A stretch of 64,000 bases of DNA from Streptomyces sp. 6-11-2. GTDB taxonomy: Bacteria > Actinomycetota > Actinomycetes > Streptomycetales > Streptomycetaceae. Under the pieces are notes generated by a model. It was not told the DNA's origin. It made no database searches and saw only the letters and a program-made list of their open reading frames with translations. Made by a program: the position numbers and the translations under genes. Location: assembly GCF_006540305.1 (NCBI RefSeq), contig NZ_BJOR01000001.1, positions 7,192,001-7,256,000 of the forward strand. The letters run 5' to 3'. The first letter of the stretch is position 1; every line of letters begins with the position of its first letter. Of this stretch, positions 1 through 9,808 are shown piece after piece.

Positions 1-2781
1 CACCTCCGAACCCGGCTCGCCGGCACTGGGCCCGTAGCGGTTGTCCGGGAGCGACCGCGTCACGAACCGCACCGGATTGCGCTGCTGCCCGTACAGCAGG
101 TTCGGGAACGGCGACTCCTGCGGCTCGTAGTGGGTGGGCAGCGGGCCGTCGGTGAGCCCGGCCGGCACGTACAGCCACGCCTTGCCGTCGGCCTGCATCA
201 CGAACGGGTCGCCGCCCGACAGCGCCTGACCACCGGTGGCGTCCGGCGGCGCCTGGTAGGACGGGGCCTTGTCCCTGGCGAAGTCGGCGATGTCGTGGCC
301 GGTCCACTGCCCCTCGTCCTCGTCCCACCACACCAGCGCCTTGCGCTCGCTCCACGGCCTGCCGTCGGGGTCGGCCGAGGCCCGGTTGTACAGGACCCGG
401 CGGTTGGCGGGCCAGGCCCAGCCCCACCGGTTGGCGACCCAGTTCTGCTCCCGGCCCGGCTTGCGGCGGGCGGCCTGATTGACACCGTCGGCGTACACGC
501 CGCAGTAGATCCAGCAGCCGCACGTGGTGGATCCGTCCGGTGCGAGCTGCTCGTAGGAGGCCAGCGGGTCGCCCTTGGCGTCGCGGCCGTTGATCTCGGC
601 CAGGACGCTCTCCGCGTCCGGCTCGGCCTGCTCGCCCCTGGTGGGGTAGTCCCAGGTCAGGTCGAGGACCGGCCGGTCCATCGGGTCGGTGGACTCCGCG
701 AGCCTCTGCCGGACGAGCCGACCGAGGTGGAAGGTGAACCACAGGTCGCTGCGCGCCTCGCCGGGCGGTTCGACGGCCTGGTGGTGCCACTGCAGCAGCC
801 GCTGCGTGTTGGTGAAACTGCCGTCCTTCTCGGTGTGCGCGGCGGCCGGCAGGAAGAACACCTCGGTGCGGATGTCCTCCGTGCGCAGCTCCCCGGTCTC
901 GATCTCCGGGCCGTCCTTCCACCAGGTGGCCGACTCGATGAGCGAGAAGTCGCGCACGACCAGCCAGTCCAGGTTGGCCATGCCCAGGCGCTGCATCTTG
1001 GCGTTGGCGGAGCCCACCGCGGGGTTCTCGCCCAGCAGGAAGTAGCCCTTGCAGACGCCTTCCATCTGGGCCGTGACCGTCTCGTAGGTGGAGTGGGAGC
1101 CCGTCAGCCGCGGCAGATAGTCGAAGCAGAAGTCGTTCTCGGACGTCGCCGCGTCACCCCAGTACGCCTTGAGCAGGCTCACCAGGTACGCGCGCATGTT
1201 GCCCCAGTAGCCCTTGGTCGCCGCCTCGCCCCGGACGAAGGAGTCCAGATCGTCGTCGTGGTGCGCGTGCGGCATCGGGATGTAGCCGGGCAGCAGGTCG
1301 AACAGGGTGGGGATGTCCGTCGACCCCTGGATGGAGGCGTGCCCGCGCAGGGCCATGATGCCGCCGCCCGGCCGGCCGATGTTGCCGAGCAGGGTCTGGA
1401 GCACGGCGGCGGCGCGGATGTACTGCACGCCCACGGTGTGCTGGGTCCAGCCCACCGCGTAGGCGAACGCGGTGGTCCGCTCGCGCCCGGAGTTCTCGGT
1501 GACCAGCTCGCACACCTGGCGGAACAGGTCCTGCGGCACCCCGCAGATCCGCTCGACCATCTCCGGGGTGTAGCGGGCGTAGTGCCGCTTGAGCGCCTGG
1601 AACACGCACCGCGGGTGGGTCATCGTCTCGTCGCGTTCGGGTTGGCCCGCGCCGATGCCGGGGCCGCCCGCCCCGTGGGCCTCGCCGCGCGCCGACTCGC
1701 TCACCCGGCGGCGGCCGGCGCGCCTCTCGTCGTCCTGGTCGCGCTGACCGGAGACGGCCCGCATCTCCATGCCCTCGTACTGCCAGCTGGTGATGTCGTA
1801 CCTGCGGCTGTCGGGGTCGAGGCCGGAGAACACGCCGTCGAGGTCCTCGGCGTCCTGGAAGTCCTCCCGCAGTACCACGGGCCCGTTGGTGTAGGCCACG
1901 ACGTACTCGCGGAAGTACTTGTCGTTGCTCAGGACGTAGTTGACGATCCCGCCGAGGAAGACGATGTCCGAGCCCGCGCGCAGCGGCACGTGCACGTCGG
2001 CCAGCGCGCTGGTCCGGGTGAACCGCGGGTCGACGTGGACCAGCTTGGCGCCACGGGCCTTGGCCTCCATCACCCACTGGAACCCGACCGGATGGCACTC
2101 GGCCATGTTCGAGCCCTGGATGACGATGCAGTCGGAGTTCTGGAGGTCCTGCTGGAAGGTGGTCGCGCCGCCGCGGCCGAACGAGGTTCCCAGACCGGGA
2201 ACGGTGGAGGAGTGTCAAATACGGGCCTGGTTCTCGATCTGGATCGCGCCCAGCGCCGTGAAGAGCTTCTTGATCAGATAGTTCTCCTCGTTGTCCAGCG
2301 TCGCCCCGCCCAGGCTCGCGATGCCCATCGTGCGCCGGGTGCGGGTGCCGTCGACCTCCCACTCCCAGCCGGCGCGCCGGGACTCGATCACCCGGTCGGC
2401 GATCATGCCCATCGCCGTGTCGAGGTCGAGCCGCTCCCACCGGGTGCCGTACGGGCGCCGGTACAGCACCTGGTGCTCACGCGCGCCGCCGGTGGTCAGC
2501 TGAAGACTGGCCGCGCCCTTGGGACACAGCCGGCCGCGGGAGATGGGGGAGTCCGGGTCGCCCTCGATCTGCGTGACCCGCTCGTCCTGGACGTAGACGT
2601 TCTGGCCGCAGCCCACCGCGCAGTACGGGCAGATCGACTTCACCACCCGGTCCGCGGAGGCGACCCGGGGGCTGAGCCGTGCGCTGGGCCCGCTCTTGGC
2701 GGCCGCCCCGCGGCCCAGGGGATCGGTGCCCTTGAGCTGGCGGTAGACCGGCCAGGAGTCGATCCATGTGCGTACACCCAT
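1..2781 (-). CDS. fdhA: Selenocysteine-containing formate dehydrogenase catalytic (alpha) subunit, 3' end beyond window
   Basis: Molybdenum/tungsten bis-MGD enzyme oxidising formate to CO2. Codons 1-188 run from the ATG at 2781 to an in-frame TGA at 2217-2215; the same frame stays open past it to the window edge with continuous FdnG/FdoG-type sequence (HSSTVPGLG, HPVGFQWVMEAK, VDPRFTRTSALAD, WTQHTVGVQ, RGHASIQG). The TGA sits where family members have the Mo-ligating selenocysteine (residue 189, after NQARI). An N-terminal [4Fe-4S] site is formed by Cys51, Cys54, Cys58 and Cys86. There is no twin-arginine signal, so the enzyme is probably cytoplasmic, unlike E. coli FdnG. It is the last gene of the fdhB-membrane subunit-fdhA operon. 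An automated annotation would split it into two genes at the TGA. The C-terminus is missing. Confidence 0.93.
2186..2217 (-). promoter_or_regulatory. SECIS element: UGA(Sec) codon plus hairpin
   Basis: The UGA codon (2217-2215) is followed 18 nt later by a pentaloop GGUCU (2196-2192), closed by a perfect 6-bp stem GUUCCC/GGGAAC (2202-2197 with 2191-2186). Loop sequence and UGA-to-loop distance equal those of the E. coli fdhF SECIS as I recall it. It would bind SelB to deliver Sec-tRNA. The hairpin also encodes conserved protein sequence. Confidence 0.85.
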
Positions 2782-3008
2782 GAGATGGAGCCCTTTCGGT
2801 ACTGCTGCTCGGTGTCCTCCGGTCGTCCGCGCGGCCCTGTCCGCCGCGTGTTCGCCGCGGGCGCCTCAGCCGGCGCGGCACGGTGTCACGAGTGCTCCTG
2901 CGACACATCCTCGCGCAGCCCGGCGGGGACGGCATCCCCGGTCCCGTCGACGGCAGGGCAGGGGCCTGGTCTCCTTCCGTCCGGTCGTCCGGCACGGGGC
3001 CCGTCCGG

Positions 3009-4034
3009 TCACCCGGCTCGGGCCCGCAGTCGCTCCCTTTGCGGTACGACGGTGTATCTGGGGTCCTCCGCGGAGGCCACCCCGGCGTGGAACACGCCGA
3101 ACCTGAGCGCGGCGGAGCCGGCCAGCAGGGCGACCCCGGCCGCCACGGCCGGACCCCGGCCGCGCAGCCGCCCGGTGACCGCCGCCAGCGCCGCGCCGCC
3201 CACCGTGAGCGACTCCGCCGCCCTCAGCAGCCGGTTCGCCGTGCCCTGCTCGAACGGCTCGCCCGCCAGGCCCATCCGGCGCTTCATCAGCCGGAACCCG
3301 ACCATCTCCAGCGCCGCGCCGAGCAGCGCCATACGGCGGGCCGGTCCCACCTGCGCGGCCGGCACACAGGCCAGCGCCAGCCCGGCGGCCGCACTGGCGC
3401 CGGAACCGGCGAACACGAAGGGCATCTCCCGGTAGCCCTCGTGCCACGAGGGCACCGCCGTGTCCGAGATCAGTACGGCGGTGTAGGTGGCGACCGCCGG
3501 ACCGAGGACGGCGGCGCCCGCGGTGGCGGCGGCGCCCGCGACGCGGTAGCGGCCCGCGACGTCGGCGGCCGCCGCGGCCATCGACAGGGGCGCGTACCCG
3601 GCCAGCAGCCAGGAACCCACGCTCATGGGCGAGGTGGGCTTGAAGACGCGCAGCATGTTGGCGAAACGGGCGGGTCGGCCGAGGTCGTGCACGAGCGCGA
3701 CCAGCGAGCCGGAGATCGCGCCCGCCGCGCCCAGCTTCGCCGTCCGGGCCAGCGCGGGCCGCCCCGTGGCCTGCGCCCCGGCCGCCAGCAGCGACGATGC
3801 CCCGGCGAGGCCGCCGAGGTAGAGGTAGCCGGCGATGTCGACGGACTTCCAGGTCGGCCTCTTCAGGACCGGCCGGCCGTAGTAGGAGGAGAACCGGGCC
3901 TCGGGCACCATCGACTGCTCGCCGCGTCCGCGGCGACGCCGGTGCCGTCCGCGCCCGGCTCCGGCACCGATCGGGGCGGCCCGGCCGGGCCGCGCCCCCT
4001 CGGCGCCGTCACGAGGGACGTCCGGTCCGGTCAT
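3009..4034 (-). CDS. NrfD/PsrC-type membrane subunit of formate dehydrogenase
   Basis: 341 aa polytopic membrane protein that would anchor the dehydrogenase and exchange electrons with quinone. After a Gly/Arg-rich N-terminal tail (about 40 residues) comes FSSYYGRPVLKRPTWK, typical of NrfD-like partners of actinobacterial formate dehydrogenases, then eight or so hydrophobic segments including LVHDLGRPARFANMLRVFKPTSPMSVGSW read in two pieces. The ATG at 4034 overlaps the upstream stop (ATGA) and has AGGAGG about 7 nt ahead, which supports this start over Met42. The gene sits between the Fe-S subunit and the catalytic subunit, 227 bp before the latter. Confidence 0.85.
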   Translation of the reverse strand: MTGPDVPRDGAEGARPGRAAPIGAGAGRGRHRRRRGRGEQSMVPEARFSSYYGRPVLKRPTWKSVDIAGYLYLGGLAGASSLLAAGAQATGRPALARTAKLGAAGAISGSLVALVHDLGRPARFANMLRVFKPTSPMSVGSWLLAGYAPLSMAAAAADVAGRYRVAGAAATAGAAVLGPAVATYTAVLISDTAVPSWHEGYREMPFVFAGSGASAAAGLALACVPAAQVGPARRMALLGAALEMVGFRLMKRRMGLAGEPFEQGTANRLLRAAESLTVGGAALAAVTGRLRGRGPAVAAGVALLAGSAALRFGVFHAGVASAEDPRYTVVPQRERLRARAG

Positions 4035-5071
4035 CGGGGCCTCCTGACGAAAGAGGCGACGGACAGCGCGACGAGCGACACGGCGGCGGTCGCCGCGTGC
4101 TTCCACATCGCGGGCAGATCCCGGGTGGTGACCACCGGGTCGGGCGGCAGGCCGTACACCTCGGGCTCGTCGAGCAGCAGGAAGAACGCGCCGTCGCCGC
4201 CGACCCCGTCGTCCGGGCTCTCGCCGTACAGCCGGGCGTCGGTGACACCGGCCGCGTGGAGCCGCGCCACCCGGGCGGCCGCCCGTTCGCGCAGTTCGTC
4301 CAGCGGGCCGAACTGGATGGAGTCGGTGGGGCACGACTTGGCGCAGGCCGGTTCCATGCCGACGCCGAGCCGGTCGTAGCACAGGGTGCACTTCCAGACC
4401 CGGCCGTCCTCCTTGCGCTGGTCGATGACCCCGTACGGGCAGGCGGGCACGCAGTAGCCGCAGCCGTTGCACACGTCCTGCTGGACCACGACGGTGCCGA
4501 ACTCGGTGCGGAACAGCGCCCCGGTGGGACACACGTCGAGGCAGGCCGCGTGGGTGCAGTGCTTGCACACGTCGGAGGACATCAGCCAGCGCAGTTCGGT
4601 CCGCCCGTCGGGCGACACGGGGGAGATCGTGCCGGCCGGCGCGTCCGCGGGGGACGGCTCCGGCGGGGGGGCGGTGGCCCCCGGACCGGGGGAGGGAGTG
4701 GAGCCGAGCTGCCGGGCGGCCTCGAACGCGTCGAAACCGCCGTCGTCCACCCCCGGCTCCTGACCGCCCAGAAGCTTGCGCTGCTCGATGAAGGCCACAT
4801 GCCGCCAGGTGTCGGCGCCGAGCCCCTGGGTGTTGTCGTACGACATGCCGGTCAGCTCGAGGCCGTCCTCCGGCACCGAGTTCCACTCCTTGCATGCCAC
4901 CTCGCAGGCCTTGCAGCCGATGCACACGGAGGTGTCGGTGAAGAAGCCCATGCGGGGCGGGGCGTCGGCGTATCCGGCAGCCTGGGCCACGTTCGGCTGC
5001 GGCCCGTACCACTGGTTCTCCCAGCGGGCGGTTCCGCCCGTGCCGGTCGCCGCCGTACCGGCTTCGGTCAT
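4031..5071 (-). CDS. fdhB: Formate dehydrogenase iron-sulfur (beta) subunit, four [4Fe-4S] clusters
   Basis: 346 aa ferredoxin-like electron carrier between the catalytic and membrane subunits. Four cysteine groups are visible: Cys50/53/56/60, Cys169/172/177/181, Cys201/204/207/211 and Cys228/231/243/247, as in FdnH/FdoH. A Pro-rich insert of about 50 residues (105-155) separates the first two groups. A C-terminal hydrophobic segment (HAATAAVSLVALSVASF) could be a membrane anchor. Start chosen at 5071 because GAGGAGG lies 8 nt upstream; a longer frame to 5116 lacks this. It is first in its operon and its stop overlaps the next start. Confidence 0.9.
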   Translation of the reverse strand: MTEAGTAATGTGGTARWENQWYGPQPNVAQAAGYADAPPRMGFFTDTSVCIGCKACEVACKEWNSVPEDGLELTGMSYDNTQGLGADTWRHVAFIEQRKLLGGQEPGVDDGGFDAFEAARQLGSTPSPGPGATAPPPEPSPADAPAGTISPVSPDGRTELRWLMSSDVCKHCTHAACLDVCPTGALFRTEFGTVVVQQDVCNGCGYCVPACPYGVIDQRKEDGRVWKCTLCYDRLGVGMEPACAKSCPTDSIQFGPLDELRERAAARVARLHAAGVTDARLYGESPDDGVGGDGAFFLLLDEPEVYGLPPDPVVTTRDLPAMWKHAATAAVSLVALSVASFVRRPR

Positions 5072-5228
5072 GTCCGGACCTCCTCGCTGCGCCCTTCCGC
5101 CGCGTCCCGACCGCACCGTCCACAGCCGTTCCCAAGCCTGGCACGGGTGCCCGGAGGGCGCGCGCCCGAAACCGCGTGGTCGAGGGCACGGGACGTGCCG
5201 GAGGATCCGGAAGTGGAAGGCCCGCGTG

Positions 5229-8075
5229 TCAGCCGGTCAGGTGACGCTGGATCCAGTCGGCCGCGGCCCTGCGGAAGGCACGGCGGTTGTCCGCGCGCCG
5301 GAAGTCGTGACCCTCGTCGCGCAGGACGAGGAGTTCCGCCTCCACCCCGCGCTCCCGGGCCGCCCACACGAACTGCTCGGACTCGCCGGGCGGCACGTTG
5401 GTGTCGTGTTCGCCGTGCACGGCCAGCACCGGCACGCGCAGCGCGTCGACGCGGCTCATCGGCGAGAGCGCGTGCAGCAGCTCACGGTCGCGTTCCGGAT
5501 GCCCGTACTTGTGCGCGGCCGACTGCGCCAGCCACGGCTCGGTGCCCGCGAAGAACGTCGTGAGGTCCGACATCCCGCACACCGGGACGCCGGTGCGGAA
5601 CAGTTCCGGATGCCACACGAGGGACGCCATCGCCAGATAGCCGCCGTAGGAGTGGCCCATCACGGCCAGCCGGAGCGGGTCGGCCAGGCCCTCCAGCAGG
5701 ACGTGCGCCGCGCAGTCGGCGACGTCGTCGATCGCGGCGAACCGGCCCCGGCCGAGATCCGCGTCGACGAAGGAACGGCCGTAACCGGAGGAGCCGCGCA
5801 CATCGGGGGCGAAGACGTCCAGGCCCCTGCCCAGCAGCTCGTGGTAGAGCGGGTCGAACACCGGGCGCTCCTGCTCCTCCGGACCGCCGTGCAGATGCAG
5901 GACGCAGGGGGCGGGCTCCCTCGGCGAGCGGCCCGGCGCACGGTAGTACCAGCCGCCGAGGCCCAGTCCGTCCCGGGCGACGGGGCGCACCGGCACAGGC
6001 CGTACCGGACGGTGGACGCCCGGGGCGACGACGTCCTCGTCGCGCGAGGACCACGGGGTGCGCAGCGCGGCGCCCTGGGGCAGCCACCACACACCGGGCC
6101 GCCGCAGCGATCCCGACAGCGCCACGACGGGCGCGTCCGGGTCCGCGGTGACGGCCACCCGGGTGACGACCTCGTGCGGGAGCCGCACGGCGCGGGACGG
6201 ACCGAGGACCTTACCGGGGACCGGGACCAGCGGGGCCACCTCCAGCTCGCTGACCCCGCGCACGTTCCAGGACAGCACGGCGCCGCGGCCGTCGCGGTCC
6301 ACGGCCAGCAACTCCAGCCCACTTCCGTCGCGTTGGGCGGCCACCGCCAGCCTGAGCCGCCGCCCCCGCCGGTCGAGGGCGACCGCGTACAGGGCGGCGT
6401 GCTCACGGTTGTGGTCGCTGCGCAGCCACAGCGTGCGGCCGTCCGGCGCGAACGTGCCGATCCACGGGTCGCCGTCGGCGACCGGCACCGCGCAGGTCAC
6501 CCGCAGATCCCGGGTGCGCACCACCAGGGCCTCCCGCCGCGCCCGCGGTCCCCGGCGCACCAGCGCCAGCCGACCGTCCCGGCTGATGTCGCACACGCGC
6601 AGGGTGGCGGCCTCCCGTTCGCTCGCCAGCAGTACGGGGGCGGCCGAGCCGTCGGGGTCGACGAGGTACGCCGACAGGGTCCTGGGCGTGGGTTCGGCCG
6701 GGGCCGCACCGGAGTCCGCGGCGGCGGAGACGCCGGTGACGCGGGTCGTCGGCGGCGCCGGGCGGGACGGCGCGCCCAGGAGGGTGGCGCGGCCGTCCCG
6801 CACGGTCCAGCCTTCCGGGTGGACCGTGGCGGCGGCGTCGGAGGCGAGCGAGACGCGGGAGGCGGCGCCCGCGCCGGGACCGAGCAACCCGCTCGGTCCG
6901 GCGTGTCCGGCGCCGGCCTCCGCACCGGCCGGGGGAAGGTGCGCGGGGGCCTCGGCGACCGTCACGGCGAGTGCCGAACCGTCGTGCGTCCAGCAGCCGA
7001 GGTACGCCGAACTCCCCGGCTCGCCGCCCGCCAGGACCCGCCGCCCCGTGCCGTCGGGGCGTACGCACAGCACGCGCGTGTGCTCGCTGCCGCCCGGTGC
7101 GGTGGTGTACGCGATCCACCGTCCGTCGGGCGACCACGCGACCTCGGTCACCGGATCCAGCTCGGTGTCCAGGAGATGCACGTCGTCGCCGTCGACCGGC
7201 CCCACCCACAACTGCGGCACCCCGCCCCGGTCGCAGATGAACGCGACATACCGTCCCCCGGGGTCGGCCGAGGGGTACCAGCATCCGTGCGAGACGAGCA
7301 CCCTCGGCACGGCGTCGAGCGGCAGGGCGGTGTCCGGCACCAGGACGACCTCGGGCGCCGCCTGCGCCACTCCGCTCCCCACCCGGCCGGGAACCGCGCG
7401 CTCCAGGCCCATATCCGACGGCGTTGCCGACGGCTGCTCGGCCACGTCGCCTTCTGGCGGGTGTGGCTGTTGGACGTCGCCTTCCGGCGGGTGCGGCCGT
7501 TTCACGCCGCTCTCCGACGGGTGCGGCCGGTCCGTGATGCTCGCGCCCGGGTGAGGTCGGCTCCCCGCCTGTCCTGCCGAGGGGGCGCGGACGGGTTCCG
7601 CGTTGTGTTCCGCCACGCTTCCCTCCCCAGCGGTGCGGGGCCGGTCCACCCCGGGCTCCGCCGGCTTCGCACGCGGCTCGTTCGCCGCGCCCACTGCCCG
7701 GACCGCCCGCCCACCGTCCGCCGCCACGGCCTGACGGCTCCATGCGGAGTCCGCCGCCTCCCCGGCCCGGTCGCTCCACGGGAAGCCCGCCTCGCTCGAG
7801 CCGACCCGATCTCCCCGCGCAGGGCCCGCCCCGCCTTCCGCCCGATCACGCCGCTCGGGGCCCGCCCGGACCCCGGCCGGGTCGGTCACGGCCCGGTCCG
7901 GCCGGGTTCGTTCGGGGGGCGGGCACCCCCTCGCGTCACTCGGCGAGGCGGCCCCCGTGCTCGGCAGGGCAGCCCGCGTACCCCCCGCGCCCCCGGCCGG
8001 GGGCGGTGGTGAGGATGGGCCGGTCAGCGGATTCCGTGGGTCTGCAGCCATATCTCCAGCAATGCAACCTGCCAC
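5229..8075 (-). CDS. S9 family (prolyl oligopeptidase / acylaminoacyl-type) peptidase
   Basis: A beta-propeller region is followed by an alpha/beta-hydrolase domain with the complete triad: GHSYGG (Ser809), HGEHDTNVP (Asp891) and DEGHDF (His923). The oxyanion segment HGGPEEQ precedes it. The first ~220 residues are low-complexity Pro/Arg/Glu sequence built partly on a 30-bp DNA repeat (7441-7560); the conserved part starts near Met222 (7412). The true start is therefore uncertain: the 8075 start overlaps the amidotransferase stop by 52 bp, while Met222 would give about 727 aa, the usual family length. Context with an amidotransferase and a carboxylate-amine ligase suggests it processes a small peptide product; that is inference. 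Confidence 0.82.
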   Translation of the reverse strand: MAGCIAGDMAADPRNPLTGPSSPPPPAGGAGGTRAALPSTGAASPSDARGCPPPERTRPDRAVTDPAGVRAGPERRDRAEGGAGPARGDRVGSSEAGFPWSDRAGEAADSAWSRQAVAADGGRAVRAVGAANEPRAKPAEPGVDRPRTAGEGSVAEHNAEPVRAPSAGQAGSRPHPGASITDRPHPSESGVKRPHPPEGDVQQPHPPEGDVAEQPSATPSDMGLERAVPGRVGSGVAQAAPEVVLVPDTALPLDAVPRVLVSHGCWYPSADPGGRYVAFICDRGGVPQLWVGPVDGDDVHLLDTELDPVTEVAWSPDGRWIAYTTAPGGSEHTRVLCVRPDGTGRRVLAGGEPGSSAYLGCWTHDGSALAVTVAEAPAHLPPAGAEAGAGHAGPSGLLGPGAGAASRVSLASDAAATVHPEGWTVRDGRATLLGAPSRPAPPTTRVTGVSAAADSGAAPAEPTPRTLSAYLVDPDGSAAPVLLASEREAATLRVCDISRDGRLALVRRGPRARREALVVRTRDLRVTCAVPVADGDPWIGTFAPDGRTLWLRSDHNREHAALYAVALDRRGRRLRLAVAAQRDGSGLELLAVDRDGRGAVLSWNVRGVSELEVAPLVPVPGKVLGPSRAVRLPHEVVTRVAVTADPDAPVVALSGSLRRPGVWWLPQGAALRTPWSSRDEDVVAPGVHRPVRPVPVRPVARDGLGLGGWYYRAPGRSPREPAPCVLHLHGGPEEQERPVFDPLYHELLGRGLDVFAPDVRGSSGYGRSFVDADLGRGRFAAIDDVADCAAHVLLEGLADPLRLAVMGHSYGGYLAMASLVWHPELFRTGVPVCGMSDLTTFFAGTEPWLAQSAAHKYGHPERDRELLHALSPMSRVDALRVPVLAVHGEHDTNVPPGESEQFVWAARERGVEAELLVLRDEGHDFRRADNRRAFRRAAADWIQRHLTG
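7441..7560. repeat. Four tandem 30-bp repeats inside the S9 peptidase frame
   Basis: Units 7441-7470, 7471-7500, 7501-7530 and 7531-7560 share a core like CCGGCGGGTGCGGCCGT and become less similar towards the right. On the minus strand they encode RPHP[PS]E[GS]-like steps (for example KRPHPPEGDV, QQPHPPEGDV). The 30-bp length keeps the frame open, so copy number can vary without a frameshift. Confidence 0.75.
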
Positions 8076-9808
8076 AGCGCGTTCGCCCCGCGTTTGGTGC
8101 GGTGGGCGTCGGGCGCGGCGAGCAGCTCGTCGACGTAACTCTGGCGGAACAGCCCGCGGGCCCGCGCCTCGGGGGCGTAGAGGGCCTCGCGGACGCGTAG
8201 CAGCACCGGTGCTGCCATGTGCTTGATCGCCGGGACGGGGAAGTAGCCCTTGGGCCGGTCGACGACCTCCCGCGGCAGGACCTTGCGGCCCGCCTCCTTC
8301 AGGACGCCCTTCCCGCCGTCCGCGAGCTTGAGTCCGGGCGGGCAGGCGGCGGCCAGCTCGACCAGTTCGTGGTCGAGGAACGGCACGCGGGCCTCGAGCC
8401 CCCAGTCCATGGTCATGTTGTCGACCCGCTTGACCGGGTCGTCGACCATCATCACGTGGGTGTCCAGCCGCAGATCCGCGTCCAGCGCGGTCTCGGCTCC
8501 CGGCACGGCCATGTGCTCCCGCACGAAGTCGTCGCAGACGTCATGGCCGGGCAGCACCGAGGGGTCCAGGATGCGAGCGAGGTCGGCGTGCGGCCGGTCG
8601 AAGTACGTCTCGGCGTACGCGTCGGCCGCGCGGTGCCGGGGCACGCGTGCCATCGCCGGGTACCAGTGGTAGCCGGCGAAGACCTCGTCGGCGCCCTGAC
8701 CGCTCTGCACGACCTTGACCTCCTTGGCCACCTGCTCGGACAGCAGGTGGAAGGCGACCACGTCGTGGCTGGTCATGGGCTCGCTCATGGCCAGGACGGC
8801 ACCCTCCAGGGCCCGCGAGACCCGGTCGGAGGGAACCATCAGCTGGTGGTGGTCGGTGCCGAAGTCGCGTGCCACCAGGTCGGAGTAGTGGAACTCGTCG
8901 CCCTCCTCGCCTCCTTCGGACTCGAAGCCGACGCTGAACGTGGCCAGGTCGCACTGCCCCTCGTCGGCCAGCAGCGCCACGATGAGGCTGGAGTCCAGGC
9001 CGCCCGACAGCAGCACGCCCACCGGCACATCGGCGACCATCCGGCGCCGCACGGCCGTGCGCAGCGCCTCCAGGACCGCGTCCGTCCAGTCCTCCGCACT
9101 CAAACCGGCGTACTCGGGGCGGCGCGTGTAGGCGGGCTGCCAGTAGCAGTGGTCGCGGTACGTGCCGTCCGGCTCCACGACCCGGACGGTGGCGGGCGGC
9201 AGTTTGCGCACGCCGTTGAGGACGGTGCGGGGCGCGGGCACGGTCGCGTGCCAGCTGAGGTACTGGTGCAGCGCGACGGCGTCGATGGAGGTGTCCACCC
9301 CGCCGGCCGCCAGCAGCGCGGGCAGCGAGGAGGCGAACCGGAGCCGTCCGGGCGACTCCGCGAGGTACAGCGGCTTGATGCCCAGCCGGTCGCGGGCCAG
9401 GACCATCCGCCCGCTGTCCTGCTCGACGATCACGAAGGCGAACATGCCGAGGAAGTGGTCGACACAGGAGGTGCCCCACTCCAGGTAGGCCTTCAGGACC
9501 ACCTCGGTGTCGGACTCCGAGAAGAACTGATGGCCCCGCGAGGCCAGTTCGCGGCGCAGCTCGCGGTAGTTGTAGACGCACCCGTTGAACACGCCGACGA
9601 CCCGTGCCCGGGGGTCGGCCATCGGCTGCGCGCCGCTGTCCGTCAGGTCGATGATCTTCAGCCGCCGGTGGCCGAGGGCGACGGGCCCCTGCGACCACAG
9701 CCCGCGGCCGTCGGGCCCGCGGGGCGCGAGCCGGTCGGTCATGCGTTCCACCGCGGCCAGATCCGGCTGCCGGCCGTCGAACCGGACCTCGCCGCTGAGC
9801 CCGCACAT
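8024..9808 (-). CDS. N-acetylglutaminylglutamine amidotransferase-like asparagine synthase family protein
   Basis: 594 aa class II glutamine amidotransferase. Cys2 (MCGLSG) is the N-terminal nucleophile of the glutaminase domain. The synthetase domain has the PP-loop ATP motif LLSGGLDSSLI and the GQGADEVFAGYHWY segment. The overall sequence and length fit the subgroup that amidates N-acetylglutaminylglutamine to the osmolyte NAGGN, not housekeeping AsnB. The ATG at 9808 overlaps the stop of a 48-aa ORF (TGATG). Downstream is an S9 peptidase and upstream a GCS2 ligase. The acetyltransferase/ATP-grasp partner (Ngg) is not in the window, so the actual product could differ from NAGGN. Confidence 0.8.
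   Translation of the reverse strand: MCGLSGEVRFDGRQPDLAAVERMTDRLAPRGPDGRGLWSQGPVALGHRRLKIIDLTDSGAQPMADPRARVVGVFNGCVYNYRELRRELASRGHQFFSESDTEVVLKAYLEWGTSCVDHFLGMFAFVIVEQDSGRMVLARDRLGIKPLYLAESPGRLRFASSLPALLAAGGVDTSIDAVALHQYLSWHATVPAPRTVLNGVRKLPPATVRVVEPDGTYRDHCYWQPAYTRRPEYAGLSAEDWTDAVLEALRTAVRRRMVADVPVGVLLSGGLDSSLIVALLADEGQCDLATFSVGFESEGGEEGDEFHYSDLVARDFGTDHHQLMVPSDRVSRALEGAVLAMSEPMTSHDVVAFHLLSEQVAKEVKVVQSGQGADEVFAGYHWYPAMARVPRHRAADAYAETYFDRPHADLARILDPSVLPGHDVCDDFVREHMAVPGAETALDADLRLDTHVMMVDDPVKRVDNMTMDWGLEARVPFLDHELVELAAACPPGLKLADGGKGVLKEAGRKVLPREVVDRPKGYFPVPAIKHMAAPVLLRVREALYAPEARARGLFRQSYVDELLAAPDAHRTKRGANALWQVALLEIWLQTHGIR

Noticed and set aside
1154..2214. Frameshift or separate downstream gene after the TGA in fdhA
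   Set aside because: The same frame continues with FdnG homology immediately after the TGA and a SECIS hairpin is present; recoding explains it better.
130..3435. 1101-codon plus-strand frame opposite the formate dehydrogenase genes
   Set aside because: Antisense shadow from high-GC codon bias: Arg/Gly/Val/Pro-rich, no domain, spans two real minus-strand genes.
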